The position numbers and the translations under genes were made by a program. The notes below the pieces were generated by a model. It was not told the origin of the DNA. It made no database searches and was given only the letters and a program-made list of their open reading frames with translations. DNA of 64,000 bases from Symsagittifera roscoffensis (lineage: Eukaryota; Xenacoelomorpha; Acoela; Convolutidae). Below, in pieces: positions 1 through 10,408 of this stretch. The stretch is taken from positions 23,297,419-23,361,418 of the forward strand of contig NC_087070.1 of the NCBI RefSeq assembly GCF_963678635.1. Direction: 5' to 3'. How positions within the stretch are numbered: position 1 is the stretch's first letter; every line of letters starts with the position of its first letter.

Positions 1-540
1 GATATATTCGGCCAATATTATATCGGCCCAATGGCCTCATGTTGCCTCTGACGAGCGAAAAAATCTTTGTGTGTGTTTTGACGGCGAAGGGGACTTAATA
101 ACTCTCATTACTTTTTGTTTTTTTTTGTTTCGGCTGATTTTATATCGGCTTAGTGGCCTCATTTTATTTGATATGACTAGCAAATTAAGTTTTTGTGTGT
201 GTGTTTTGAGGAAGAGGGTGACCCTTTTTGATTTTTTTTCAGCTTAAATGGTTTCTGTTAACGTATTTTCGGCTTTGTTACTGCTTGGTAAGTTCTCTTC
301 CGATGCTATTTTCGGGTAATATTGTCTTGGCAACTGTGTTTAAAATATAGCATTGATCAGTTTTATAGGTTTAGTTTTGCCGGCTTTTCAATTTTAGCGG
401 CTTCCTTCTTTTGCATCGCAGGTGGTGCGAAACTCAGCTTCGCCTCTGTGTTAAAATTGCTCTCGGAATTTTCGAATTTTGTTTCATTTAATTTTTTGTT
501 ACGTTTCAGAGTTCATATTACACATGCGAGCTAGCGAAAG
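1..540 (+). repeat. Decayed LTR-like sequence, related to the 35.5 and 36.4 kb copies
   Basis: Two loosely repeated blocks each carry a 'cggc(c/t)(c/t)a(a/g)tggcctcat' motif followed about 40 bp later by a GT-rich run. The motif 'ggcttagtggcc' and a later 'cgaa.ct....cgcctctgtg' motif recur in the same order in the LTR-like copies at 35.45-35.94 kb and 36.30-36.89 kb, which flank a BEL/Pao integrase fragment. I infer a divergent member of the same family. The short ORF at 322-534 has no recognisable domain. Confidence 0.3.
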
Positions 541-604
541 TGTTCTCAGGTTGCGAATCCATTTTTTGTAGCCGAGCTCGCTAATAAAAATACTCATTGG
601 CATT

Positions 605-890
605 TCTGCGGCCTAGCATTGGCAATTAAATAGAATCTGTTGTATCTGCGTTATTTTGGTGGCTACTGTTTGCAGATATACAAGTGATCATGTCCCCGAT
701 GCAAGGACGTGAGATTCTCAATCTATTGGTTTGATTCCGGCAGACTTAAAAATGATTTAGCATTGGTAATACAGATAGATTTTGTTGTATTTGCTTTAAC
801 TGTAGCAAGGTTTGTAGATATCGGGACGTACGGAAGTTTTCAATTAGCAGGTTGGGGCTTCGATTCCAGCACATGTTAAAAAAATTTTTT
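605..890 (+). repeat. Tandem pair of ~150-bp units with tRNA B-box-like ends (SINE-like)
   Basis: Two related units follow each other: each has 'tagcattggyaat', then 'a(g/t)a...ttgttgtat(c/t)tgc', and ends in a B-box-like string ('ggtttgattcc' near 729, 'gcttcgattcc' near 857) before an A-rich stretch. This could be a tRNA-derived SINE dimer. No clear A box or cloverleaf was seen, so it is not called as a tRNA gene. Confidence 0.25.
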
Positions 891-1224
891 AAGAGTAATG
901 AACGTAGTGAAGACTTATATAGGTCTTACTGATTTTTTTTCAGAAAAAAGTCTTAAAATATTGATGCACTTAGGTATATATGCACTTTTTGGGTTCAATT
1001 GAAATTCAAAGGGCATCTATTTTTTTTCTTTGAAATTCGAAAGTCGAGTTTTTTTTTCAATAAGCCAGTTTGTTTTATATGTTTACTTGCGTTCATTACT
1101 CTTTTCCAATCTTCGATTGGCTATGTTTTGCATTTTAGTTAACTTTTCCTTATTTCAATTTTAAACTTTTTTCACTCTTCGCCTTCTTATCTATTTTGCT
1201 TGCGAAGTGCTGAAATTGTCCAGT

Positions 1225-1790
1225 ACATCATGGATAGTTATGAAGGTGGTCTTGCTGTGGAAACATCCTCGGAAACAACACAACCAATTTGAATTTATGG
1301 GCTGAAGTTGGTTCTTGAGCTTGGATTATTTTCATGGCGGGGAAAAACGGCAGACAAAAGTATTGAAACAGATAATTGATCGAAGAACGGTCGTATTTGT
1401 TTTTATGATACAGACATTGAAAGGTTTTGAGCGCTTAGACTAAAAATGGAAATAATTTACAGACAAAATAACTGCCTTTTTGAATCTTGTGCATGGATCG
1501 AAAAAGTCGGTTTCATGAAAAATTTGATGAAGCTGTTTTTGTTGGCTTATTTCGATCATCAGCGCTCATATGGCTTATATGAATTGCTTATAAAATCATA
1601 GCCGTTTTCGACGCTGGACTAAGTAACTCTTTGAATTTTTTGTCGGTCATTTTTCCGCGGCACTAAGAGAAATTCAAGTTCATCGCCTTCTCAAAGTACC
1701 AATTTGATCCCATAAATTCAACTTTTGTGTTGCTTGGGACGATGTTTCCACAGTAAAGAACACCTTGGAAACTAGTTATGATATCCTATC
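1225..1790. repeat. Foldback: imperfect inverted repeat with ~230-bp arms
   Basis: The stretch 1225-1305 (containing 'gtggaaacatcctcgg' and 'gaatttatgggctgaag') is found inverted at about 1705-1785 ('gatgtttccacag', 'cccataaattcaac'). The match continues inwards: 'ggcggggaaaaacggcagacaaaag' near 1335 corresponds to the reverse complement near 1650. The centre lies around 1500. It contains no coding sequence and looks like a decayed foldback or MITE. Confidence 0.5.
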
Positions 1791-2587
1791 TATTTTACGC
1801 CTTCAAAACAAGATTTCCTAATTGTTGACCCTGTAAAGTCCTTTAAAATATTTCATCAAGCATGTGTCAAATTTTCAACCCTTTCTAAAATAGTTGCTGC
1901 AAAAACTATTAGGATCATTGTATCTCATTAAAAAACCTTAATGGTACCTGGTAGAAAAAAATTCCGGCTGGGCAAATGCTAATATTCGAATTGCCAACCC
2001 ACCTCTACAAGGGGGAGGGATAAATGAAGCTGTCTGTCAATTTAATAATGCTGGGCAATCCAAAGTGAATTAGTGCTTTTGAGATGTGCTACTTGCTTGA
2101 ATTACTTTCTGAGTATTCCAATGTTCCGCTCTTAATGCTGAAACAAGTGACAGGTTTTTTCGGTTACTCTCGCTTAACGGTGTTTGGTTTTGCAATTTTC
2201 GGCTAGCGCTTAATGATTGGCGAGAGTTAATTCTTGAGAAGTAGATAATAAATATTTCTCTACACTGCAATGCGTTGACCTCGAATCGATATGGATTGGG
2301 GGGGGGGGGGGGGGGGACTGGCGACACTGTTCTCTATATATGCTATGATGCGAACTGTCCCCTTTGTCGTGATTGAGATGACTTCAGTTAGCTGATCATA
2401 CTTTAAGAGCCACCAACAAATGATGGTTATGTCTTGTGGTGGTGGTTGTGTTGGTGTTGTTAGTAGCGGCGGAAACTGCAGCATTGCCGCATTATCAAGC
2501 AAGCAACTCAACTATGGAGATATAGAACTAGGAGCTAGATATGTGCCAACCTCTTATTTTTAGTGATTCCTTGTGCCTGTGTGTGTC
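1791..2587. other. Non-coding, with a 19-base G run
   Basis: No recognisable gene. There is a run of 19 G at 2298-2316, which makes flanking ORFs read as polyproline. The minus-strand ORFs here have no domain features. Confidence 0.5.
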
Positions 2588-2992
2588 CTATGGCACGATA
2601 CGAGCGCTGCTGTTGCTGCTACTAAAGTGCCGCCGTCCCAAATATTGCGGCGCGCTGCCGTTCCGCTGCTGCGCGGAGAACAAAATTGAATTGAGGCGAT
2701 ATCGTTGCAGCAAATATGGAAATAGAAGAGAGAGATATCGCAACGCAACGCAAGAACTAAAGTCAGCGTATCGCCGTGCCGCGCCATATGCGCTCAATAT
2801 TTGCTGTGCTACTTTGCGTTGCGCGGTTGTATCGTGGTTCGAACAATTCTTAGTGCGCTCCGCAAATATTGTAATATCGACTAACCAACGAAGTTCGGTC
2901 CAACTCAAGTCGAACTCGACAACTGTAGTTGTACCACCACCGCGCTACCATACAGTTCATAACCTAGTCCTCAGTGTATTATAATCCACCAA
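2588..2992 (+). promoter_or_regulatory. Possible promoter and 5' leader exon of the zinc-finger gene
   Basis: This is a distinctly GC- and CpG-richer block ('gcggcgcgctgccg' near 2648) in AT-rich surroundings, upstream of the zinc-finger gene on the same strand. It ends in a strong splice donor, 'aa|gtaagt' with GT at 2993. Candidate acceptors before the coding start are 'ttgttttcag' ending at 3731 and 'atatcttag' near 3925. ORFs here run on both strands and look like composition effects. No TATA box or initiator could be assigned with certainty. RNA data would be needed to confirm it. Confidence 0.3.
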
Positions 2993-3953
2993 GTAAGTAC
3001 CACCACTATTCACCAACCTTCACATTAAATTTGTTCCGATTCTAGTTGCTTACTTTTGCCTATGGTTGCATAGAATTACGTTGTTAGACTCTCAATTTGC
3101 CAAGCTCGCGTTGTGTTGCCAACTTAGTGAGTGAGTGTTGAGCTTTATCTTTCAATAATTGTCACTGGCCAAACACGGCGTCGCGACTAACAATGCGAAA
3201 CGATAGCTTAGCCTCATACATCGCATTTGAGCTTTCATAACACGGCAACATTGCAGACACGTCAGAACTTCCTTTGAAGCAACGCAATAGAATCACCGCC
3301 CGGGGACACATGTAAGTTAACTTTATAGTTAGAAAAATGCCTCCCGTCGTCTGTTTCCAGTTTCTAACCCGTCGCTGTTGTCGCATATCGCTCCTAATTT
3401 TTATACTTGTAATTTGTAGGTTTCCTTTGCAAACTTGAAGCATCGAGCCGGAACGCATTAAAGGGGCCACAACTGCAGTCGTTTCGTATGTAATGTGATG
3501 CTGATGGGTGATGTTATCACGTGCAACAACAAGTAAAGAAACTCGATGTAATTGGTCGCTTTCATAATAAAACTTTGTAAACCGGGAAGACGCCGTACGC
3601 TATTTAACGTCCTCAATATATAGGGGAATGATCACATCATTATTAGCTAAGCTAGGACAAACCACGAACTACGTTTTTGCCCTGTTTCAGAAAATAGTAA
3701 TTGTAAAACTAACTCGCGTTTTTGTTTTCAGTGTTCTCAACAATATTACATATCTGGAAAGTGAATTTTCCGAGTCAATTTATCCTATCATCAAGACTGG
3801 AATCTTTCAATTAACTAATTAGTTAAATCAACAATTCCTTGTCATCGCGAATACCCTCTGATCCTTTTACTCAATTACCCGCATTGTTTCATTAAAAATA
3901 TCCCCTCTCTCGGAAAATATCTTAGCTCTGTCATTTTCTTTCATTTTCGAAAT
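2993..3953 (+). other. Presumed 5' intron/leader of the zinc-finger gene
   Basis: No coding domain is visible. If the leader exon at 2588-2992 is real, this span is mostly intron 1 with the acceptor at 3731 or about 3925. The short ORF at 3628-3822 has no recognisable content. Confidence 0.3.
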
Positions 3954-5016
3954 ATGGCAGGCGGCGATTCATGTGAAGGTTTTCTCCTCGAAAATTTGCT
4001 CAAAAACTTCAGCTCGCCACCGCCTCTCATTACCCCAGTTGAAACCAGCCCGGATAGTTCCCCCAATTTAGCGTCTCAACAGCCGGCGTCCAAGATGAAT
4101 TCAATTTTGGAAAAGTTGACAGCCAATGCGATGGCAAATGTAAAAAAAGAAAACGAGCAAAATCCTACCTTTGAGGCAATAAAATATGAAATTAATTCTT
4201 CCGATAGAAATTCGCCGAAATGCCCAGGTATTGTTTCAATTTCCAGTTCGAATTTTACAAACTCGATCTCTAATACAGCCCAAATTCCCACAGTTCCAAG
4301 ATTAAAAATTATCCCGAGTTATAATCAAGAAAGAAGCACTTTGAGTGATCTTTTGACCGGTAAAAATCAAAACCCGGATAACAAAAACTTCACCCACCAG
4401 AATAGAGTATCAGAAACTAGTCCAACTTTTTGCGGATTTGACCGCGGAAGTGATGAAAATTGGGCGAAAAAGCCGACAGGAAGTATTTTGTCTTCCTTTT
4501 TGACTTCGGGTTCGTTGCCGACCATCGTCTCGAACGTCAGCACATCAGATAATTCCCTGGAGAATTTCTCAGCCAAGTTTCTAAAGAATGTTAACAACGA
4601 TGATTCATCGTCGGATTTTTCCTTACTGAGAACGTGCGATTATTGCCAGCAAAGCTTTGTGACTTCGGAAGAACTGATTCAACACTTGAAAGATGTTCAC
4701 GCTATTGTTGATTCGTTTTCGCCGAGCGATAACTCGAACGAACAAATCAAGATAAACGACAATCACGCAGACGAAGGACATTTGGCCGCTAATCGGAATG
4801 ATACCAACGATTACGAAGCCGGCAGTGACTTTGAAATGAGAGACGAAAAAGGGTTTCACAACGGAAGAATGAAAAGAAAGAATGAGGATAACGCGGAGGT
4901 TGGCGAAGACGATGACGACGCTAATGACAACGAGGATGATTGTGGCTCAGAGGAAGGGGGTGGTTCCACAAACGACTCATCAAGAGTGTCTAAATGGAAA
5001 GTGAGAAAGTATTGTG
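3954..5016 (+). CDS. C2H2 zinc-finger/Crypton-domain protein, coding exon 1 (common N-terminus)
   Basis: The exon opens at ATG 3954 (MAGGDSCEGF), the first in-frame Met of a 373-codon ORF, and ends at donor 'attgtg|gtaagt' (GT 5017), leaving phase 1. It encodes 354 residues plus one base. The first 220 residues are a low-complexity Ser/Asn/Pro-rich region with several LeuLeu motifs and no known fold. A single C2H2 finger follows (residues about 225-247: C-x2-C-x12-H-x4-H, starting at CDYC). The exon then encodes a strongly acidic Asp/Glu/Asn stretch and a short basic cluster (MKRKN). This suggests a nuclear DNA-binding or chromatin factor. Reading through the donor gives only 19 extra residues and a stop, so splicing is likely. 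I do not recognise an orthologue. Confidence 0.8.
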
Positions 5017-5330
5017 GTAAGTCGCAACTCGGATTTTTTGGAAAAATTTGGGTGTGCTTTTTTTGTTTGCATTGACAGGGCGATGTTTTTAGCTTGAGGG
5101 ATTGACGTACAATTGATCAATGACAAAGCGAGCTTTATGCAGAAGTCATTGTAACGTTTATTGAATTAAGTTTCCTGATAGAACTAATTTAGCGCCAATT
5201 TGATATAGGCGGCAGTGTATCTGATAAATAAATCTGCGAAAATGATAAGTTTTAGGGCATAAGTTTGAAGTTTCATTGGATTTACTTGCATGTTTTAAAT
5301 TAATAGTTAAAACTTTTATTTGCCTTGCAG
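5017..5330 (+). other. Intron between zinc-finger exons 1 and 2
   Basis: Donor GTAAGT at 5017 and acceptor 'tgccttgcag' ending at 5330 join phase 1 to phase 1. The junction codon is G|AT (Asp). There is no coding content. Confidence 0.8.
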
Positions 5331-6355
5331 ATGTCATTTCGTCTGCCAAATCAACCGAATCCATCAGCTGGGTCACTGAGATCTGGAATAACTGGATCAT
5401 CAATCACGACTCCCCAGACGTGGCCACTTCGGACTGCGATTTGGAAAACCTGTTCCGAGCGAGACTCAAACACAGTCCAATCCTCCTGGCACAGTTTGCG
5501 AGGCAATGTAAACAAGCGGACGGCAAAGACTACCCTCTGAGAACTCTTTATAGCATATTCAGCATCATACAAATGTATTTGAATAACGAAAAGATCTCGA
5601 TCAACATATTTAAGGATGAAAAGTACTCCGAGTTCCAGAGAGCACTACATGAGAAAATGAAGCCGATATCGAGAACTATGACCGCCAAAAGTTCAATGAA
5701 ACGAGGAGTTATAACTGAAAATTTGGAAAAGGAGTTATGGGATCGGAAGGTTCTGAGCACTGCAGATCCAACCATGCTTTTACGGACTGTGTTTTTCTTA
5801 GTTGGAAAGCATTTCAACCTTGGCAGTCGCCAAGAGCATCGGAACTTACGAGCTGGGATCAACTCCCAAATAAAAGTAGTCGGAACAGATGAAAACGAGC
5901 GAATTGAGTTTACCGAAGATAGTTTATTCGGGCGTGAGTTCAATAATATTCAGCGGCCGACAATTTACAAAACAGAGGCTTGGAACTGTCCTGTGAAGAT
6001 AATCAAACTATACCTCTCGAAACTTCCGAGGTATGCAGTCGCTTTTTACTGCAAACCGAAGACTGACTATTACACAGCTAATGACTGGTATTATAATCAG
6101 CCGATTGGAGTGAACACTTTGTCCAAAATAGTAGAGTCAATAGCCAGAGATGCTGGCTGGGATACGAGTGTTAACTGGAGTGGTGCTTACGTGTGCAGTA
6201 TATGTCAGAGATCTTTCAGGTTCCAGTGCAACTTGTCCTATCATATGAAGTTTCATTTCATGGACAAGCCACATAAGTGCAATTTGTGCTTCAAAGGATT
6301 TGCGAGCAAAACTCAACTTTGGTCTCACAAGAGGGAAGTTCACAAGACTGGTTAG
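5331..6355 (+). CDS. Zinc-finger/Crypton protein, exon 2: Crypton-type recombinase domain plus two C2H2 fingers
   Basis: In phase with exon 1, this exon encodes about 340 residues. The first ~275 match the Crypton-derived tyrosine-recombinase (DUF3504) pattern known from ZMYM2/3/4, QRICH1 and KIAA1958: an N-terminal helical part (SWVTEIWNNWI), then YPLRTLYSI, EFQRALHEKMK, LWDRKVLS, LLRTVFFLVGKHFNL, RQEHRNLR, AFYCKP and QPIGVNTLSKIVESIARDAGW. The domain stops there, before the HxxR and Tyr segment of active recombinases. It is followed at once by two C2H2 fingers (YVCSICQRSF...H, HKCNLCFKGF...H). The place of the first catalytic Arg appears to be Gly in NLGSRQEH. A DNA- or protein-binding role without catalysis is inferred. 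The exon either ends at TAG 6353-6355 or splices at 'actg|gttagt' (6351, phase 1). Confidence 0.8.
5333..6165 (+). other. Domesticated Crypton tyrosine-recombinase-like domain (DUF3504 type)
   Basis: This is the span of the recombinase-like region inside exon 2. Landmark motifs in the known family order are the IWNNW helix, YPLRTLY, LLRTVFF.GKHF, EHRNLR, a central beta region, AFY.(K/R)P, and GVNTLSK..E.IA..AG. The C-terminal catalytic part (H-x-x-R and nucleophilic Tyr) is absent, its place being taken by C2H2 fingers. Family assignment is from remembered motif patterns. A profile search with PF12012 would settle it. Confidence 0.7.
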
Positions 6356-6548
6356 TAGGTTTTACTGCTAGTGTTGTTAAAAGCAGTGGTTTGGTATGTT
6401 TGAGCGTTATTCTTCGGGAGAAGTCAAAAATAACATTTTAAAAACTTCGTCTTAAATTATGGTCTAAAAAAATTCTTAACTAGCTGTTATCATCATCCTC
6501 GGTCAAGTTGATTCGATTAGAGAAAAAGAAGAAAAATACGCGAAGGTA

Positions 6549-6554
6549 AATAAA
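6549..6554 (+). terminator. Candidate poly(A) signal AATAAA after exon 2
   Basis: AATAAA lies about 195 bp past the exon 2 stop and 63 bp before the exon 3 acceptor. It supports use of exon 2 as an alternative last exon, although AATAAA occurs often by chance in AT-rich DNA. Confidence 0.35.
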
Positions 6555-6617
6555 AATGAGAAATTCAACGCTGTGACTAATGCCATTTTCTAGTATATTT
6601 GTCAATGGTTTGTTTAG

Positions 6618-8167
6618 ATGTGAAATCACCTTCAAATCAGTACACGAAAGTGCAATCTTCAGACGGCAAGTCATTAGGTTTTGGAAATCAGGGGTCAGCC
6701 GAGGTCATGCCTCCTAATGTAGTCTCAACTTCACTTTCAAACAACGTGAATAATTCTTCTTTCCCATCAGAGATTCGAAGTTCGTTTTCAAACCCTTTGA
6801 ACTTGTCGGGAAAACCCTCGGTTAATAATCAAATAGTTAATAGTTTCGGTATTCCGACCATCACGACTAATCCGGCGCATCAAATTGCAAGTGATATTTA
6901 CGCATGTTTTAAGTGCTCAGCTAAGTTCTCTAGCGCTCATCAAATGATAACGCATTTAGAAAACCATATCATGGATTTAGAAAAACGTCTGAATCTAGCC
7001 ATAGTCGCGAATAATGGCTCAACTAACAGGGCCATAGTCATGAGTTCGATGGCGCCCCCGATTACGAGGCCAACGGATAAAGCGCCACCTCTCGAGCGAA
7101 GTAATGTAATCAACATCACTACATTGCCGCCACATATTCAAGTTCAGCATGTTCAAACTCAACAGAATGATACACCGCCTCTATTGAACGGCTTTGCTCA
7201 ACTGGAAAATCAAGTTTCAGACTTGCTCGCTAAAATCGAAACTGCCGATCATGTTAAAGAAGAATCAGTTTCTGATACATTTTCGGTTTTTAGTAATAAT
7301 GAAAACAGTGAAAGTGTAGTAAGTGACGGAATGACTTTGTTACTATGCCCAGTCTTGTGCCAATGTGGTCCTTGCGACGAAGTTTTCAGCAGTGAAAGTG
7401 ACTTAAAAGACCATGTGATGTCTCATAGTTCTCCAGAAGACAGGTCCAAATGCAAGAACTGTGAAATGGATCTAGTCAAAAATGAAGACACTTTTTTCCT
7501 TGAAGCTTCGAGTAAGCCGAAAGTTACATTTGATTTGAAAACTACAGTCGAAGATATAGAAAGTTACGAGAACTCAACTCATTCGGGCTCAGACCTGATC
7601 GAAGTAGTTAAAAGTGAAGACCATGAAATACTATCTTTTGACGCTGAGGATTCGGGGACGCCTCCAGCTGCTCCTCCAGCGCCCCTAGAATTCACATTTG
7701 ATTCGGCATTGCCAAGCATGGTGCCGAGTAACAACCGATTGAACGATATCCCGACATTCGACATTGACGATTTTGAAGGAACTAATGAGAGCGAAAATCG
7801 ATTTATGTGCGAGAAGTGCGATGAGACGTTCGCAGATCGGTTCAGACTCGCGAGGCATCGTCGGAAACATAGTCGTGATGAACGTCCGGATCCGAGAACT
7901 ATTAACGGGTCCAAATTCATGTGTACTTTATGCAGTATTCCGTTTAGAAATGAAGACGATCTGGAAGTTCACAAATCATGGCATGCAAATGGCGAACCGT
8001 TGCAATGTGAATTTTGCTGTGTGATTTTATCTAGTCGACTTAGTTTAAAACGACATGTTTTGCACGTTCACGTAGTGCGCAAACCTCATATGTGCAACTC
8101 ATGTAATGCTAGTTTCGAAAGGTCTTCTCATCTGTCGAAGCACAAGAGAGAAGCACATGGATTGTGA
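6618..8167 (+). CDS. Zinc-finger protein, exon 3: six C2H2 fingers, C-terminal
   Basis: Acceptor 'tttgtttag' ends at 6617 and the exon opens in phase 1 (|AT GTG), completing Asp-Val just as exon 2 does. It encodes about 515 residues to TGA 8165-8167. C2H2 fingers start at YACFKCSAKF (near 6900), CQCGPCDEVF (near 7360), FMCEKCDETF (near 7804), FMCTLCSIPF (near 7918), LQCEFCCVIL (near 8001) and HMCNSCNASF (near 8089). The last four form a compact array with short linkers. Between fingers 1 and 2 is a Ser/Asn-rich region with a leucine-rich helix (LENQVSDLLAKI). A CKNC pair follows finger 2. An ETA-like acidic segment and a Pro/Ala run (PPAAPPAPLEF) come before the array. This is a sequence-specific DNA-binding C-terminus. 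Confidence 0.8.
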
Positions 8168-8316
8168 CGAGAGTGATTCAAAAACTTTTATCAATGCAAA
8201 AAAACTCACTTTGCTTAATAACGATATCATTTATGGTTTAATTTATTCGGTCTGGAACATAATTTCTTACAATTTATTTGGACTTAATAGATTTTTTTTT
8301 GTTTCAATTCAATTCG

Positions 8317-8322
8317 AATAAA
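8317..8322 (+). terminator. Poly(A) signal AATAAA of the zinc-finger gene
   Basis: AATAAA lies 150 bp after the exon 3 stop, within a T-rich 3' UTR and just before the foldback repeat starts. This is a good position for the gene's 3' end. Confidence 0.55.
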
Positions 8323-8363
8323 AACAATGCAATGACGAGAGGGCTCAATATGTCAAGTTTGTT

Positions 8364-10408
8364 GTTCCGACTTCCGATACGAAAGTAACGGAATATTTGT
8401 GCTCAGGGTGGTTTTTTTTTCTTCAGACAAATTTCGACTTTTTAACTAGCCCTTTTTTGACGGAATTTCTTATATCATTCAAAAGGCATTGTTGTCCTGA
8501 GCTTAAATTTGAAAAGATATTCACCTCTGATCCTTTTTTGTTAAGTTATGGGGGTTTGAAGATTGTCATTTTGGCCAATTTGGGACAATTAACGCGCGAT
8601 ATATCTCGCTCTATTAACGCGTAAGCGGAGATTTAATCCGTCTTAGAAATCGTTCCAAATTGATTGAAAGAAGCATGTTCGCCATAATTGATTTGTTGCG
8701 AGGAGCGAATATTATCCTCTTGTACTTGAAATGGCGTGTGGGGGGATGATTTGCATATAAAACTTCAAGTTTTAGAATTTTTTTTCTTTTTATTTTATTA
8801 CGTTTAATTTTTATAAGGTTATTACTGCTCCATAAACCTTAAAAGGCAGTCGGACCATTCAGGGCTTCGCCCTGATACAAGCAGTCTTGTTATATTATGC
8901 AGTTCATTAGAGCTGCATTAGTTGCTAAAGCTTTTTATTGGTTTTGATAACTCATGAGATTGATCCTAAACTTACTTTCAGAACCGGTATTTTTGGCTTT
9001 ATGCGCCTTGCCTCCCCTCAGTTTGACACATCAGGATAGAAATTTGATTCAATTTTTAAAAAAAGGAAATCAAGGCAAGCTAACACGAAAAATTGGGCAA
9101 GAAAAGCAGGCCTATTAAGTTTTTGTTATGATTTTTTCTACTAAGTTAAAAGCAAGTTTTTAAATATGGAAACAAAATATTGCTTATGAAGTGTTTTTGA
9201 TATTTTGGTGCTGAAGTCGGAATCTACAATCATTCGTATTAATTTTTCTAAAAAATTTTTGACTCATGACTGCAAGATGAAACGTTTAAATTACGAGAGG
9301 AGAAAGATCTAAATAAATTCAGAGAAGATGAGTACACGGCGCACAGACAATTCGGCCTAAGACAATTCAGCCAGTGTGAAATTCAAGCAATTCAGCCAAA
9401 AATAAACAGACAGTTCAGCCTGAGACAATTCAGCCAGTTTTACATAACACTAGATTCAATAAACAAATCAGAACTGGAGTAATTTCTCGGTTTAAGGTCG
9501 CCGGTGGGCACGCTATTCGCGCGTCACCGCTTCGCGGCGATTAACGGCTCTAAAATTCGTATAGAGTCCTATCTGTGTTGGCAAGCTCGCAACACGTTGG
9601 CGCGACTGCGGCGGTCACTATTATTGGCTGAATTGTCTGCATACTTCTGGCTGAATTGTCTGAATTTCAAATCTGCTGAATTGTCGTTGGCCGAATTGTC
9701 TGGACGCCTATTACACATAACTCCCGATTCCTGTGTGGACTACAAGCATTCTTACGAAGATGCAATTAGAAGGAATTCAAATAAGACTGCTCGTATCAGG
9801 GCGAAGCCCTGAATGTTCCTACTGCCTTTTAAAGTTTATGGAGCAGTAATAACCTTAAAAAAATTAAATGTAATAAAATAAAATGAAATTTTTTTAATTT
9901 GAAATTTTTTAAATGAAAATTATCACCCCACACTCCATATAAAAAAAAATATAGATTTCGCTCCTTGCAGCATATCAATTATGGCATATAAGTTTTTTTC
10001 AATTAATTTGGAACGATTTCTAAGACGGATTAACTCTGCGCTCACGCGTTAGTAGCGCGAAATATAAGTTTCTTTCATATAAGTTTATAAGTTTATGGCA
10101 TATAAGTTTCTTTCAATTAATTTGGAACGATTTCTAAGACGGATTAACTCTGCGCTCACGCGTTAGTAGCGCGAAATATATCGCTCATTAATTGGCCAAA
10201 ATGACAATCTTTAAACCCCCATAACTTTACGAAAAAAGATCACAGGTAAAATATCTTTTCAAATTTAAGCTCAGGACAACAATACCTTTTGAATGATAAA
10301 AAAAGTTCTTTCAGAAATGGCTAGTTAAAAAGTCTTAATTTGTCTGAAGAAAAAAAAACCCACCCCGAGCACAAATATTCCGTTACTTTCGCATCAAAAT
10401 CGGAACAA
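8364..10408. mobile_element. Foldback DNA element with ~0.55-0.6 kb inverted arms
   Basis: The left arm is about 8364-8892, from 'ttccgacttccgatacgaaag' to 'gggcttcgccctgatacaag'. The right arm is about 9785-10408, with the same landmarks in reverse complement: 'cagggcgaagccctgaatg' near 9796, 'aacgatttctaagacggatt' near 10010, 'cgcgttagtagcgcgaaatata' near 10045, and 'ccgttactttcgcatc' near 10380. The middle carries short motifs 'gacaattcagcc' (9340-9440) and their inverse 'ggctgaattgtc' (9625-9705), so the inverted symmetry continues inwards. The right arm has an internal ~105-bp duplication (about 9985-10190). No transposase was found, so the element is non-autonomous. Single-arm relatives lie at 46.74-47.30 and 61.08-61.35 kb. 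Confidence 0.75.
9300..9784. repeat. Central part of the foldback with clustered GACAATTCAGCC motifs
   Basis: Copies of a 12-bp motif ('gacaattcagcc') lie on one side, and their reverse complement ('ggctgaattgtc') on the other, separated by a GC-richer core ('gcgcgtcaccgcttcgcggcg', 9518-9538) containing the palindromic-looking 'cgcttcgcggcg'. The ORF at 9504-9812 crosses this structure and has no known domain, so I do not call it a gene. Confidence 0.5.

Noticed and set aside
720-870. tRNA gene
   Set aside because: Only B-box-like strings are present; no cloverleaf or A box could be drawn.
2070-2511. Minus-strand ORFs with polyproline
   Set aside because: Polyproline comes from the 19-base G run; no other support.
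2541-2984. 147-codon ORF (plus) and overlapping minus-strand ORFs as genes
   Set aside because: The composition is GC-rich with ORFs on both strands and no domain; a leader exon or promoter is more likely.
7579-8024. ORFs overlapping zinc-finger exon 3 in other frames
   Set aside because: Shadows of the finger-coding frame.
9504-9812. 102-codon ORF inside the foldback
   Set aside because: It crosses the inverted repeat motif cluster and arm; no domain or homology visible.
8364-10408. Helitron
   Set aside because: The structure has long inverted arms and no rolling-circle terminus pattern or helicase; a foldback fits better.
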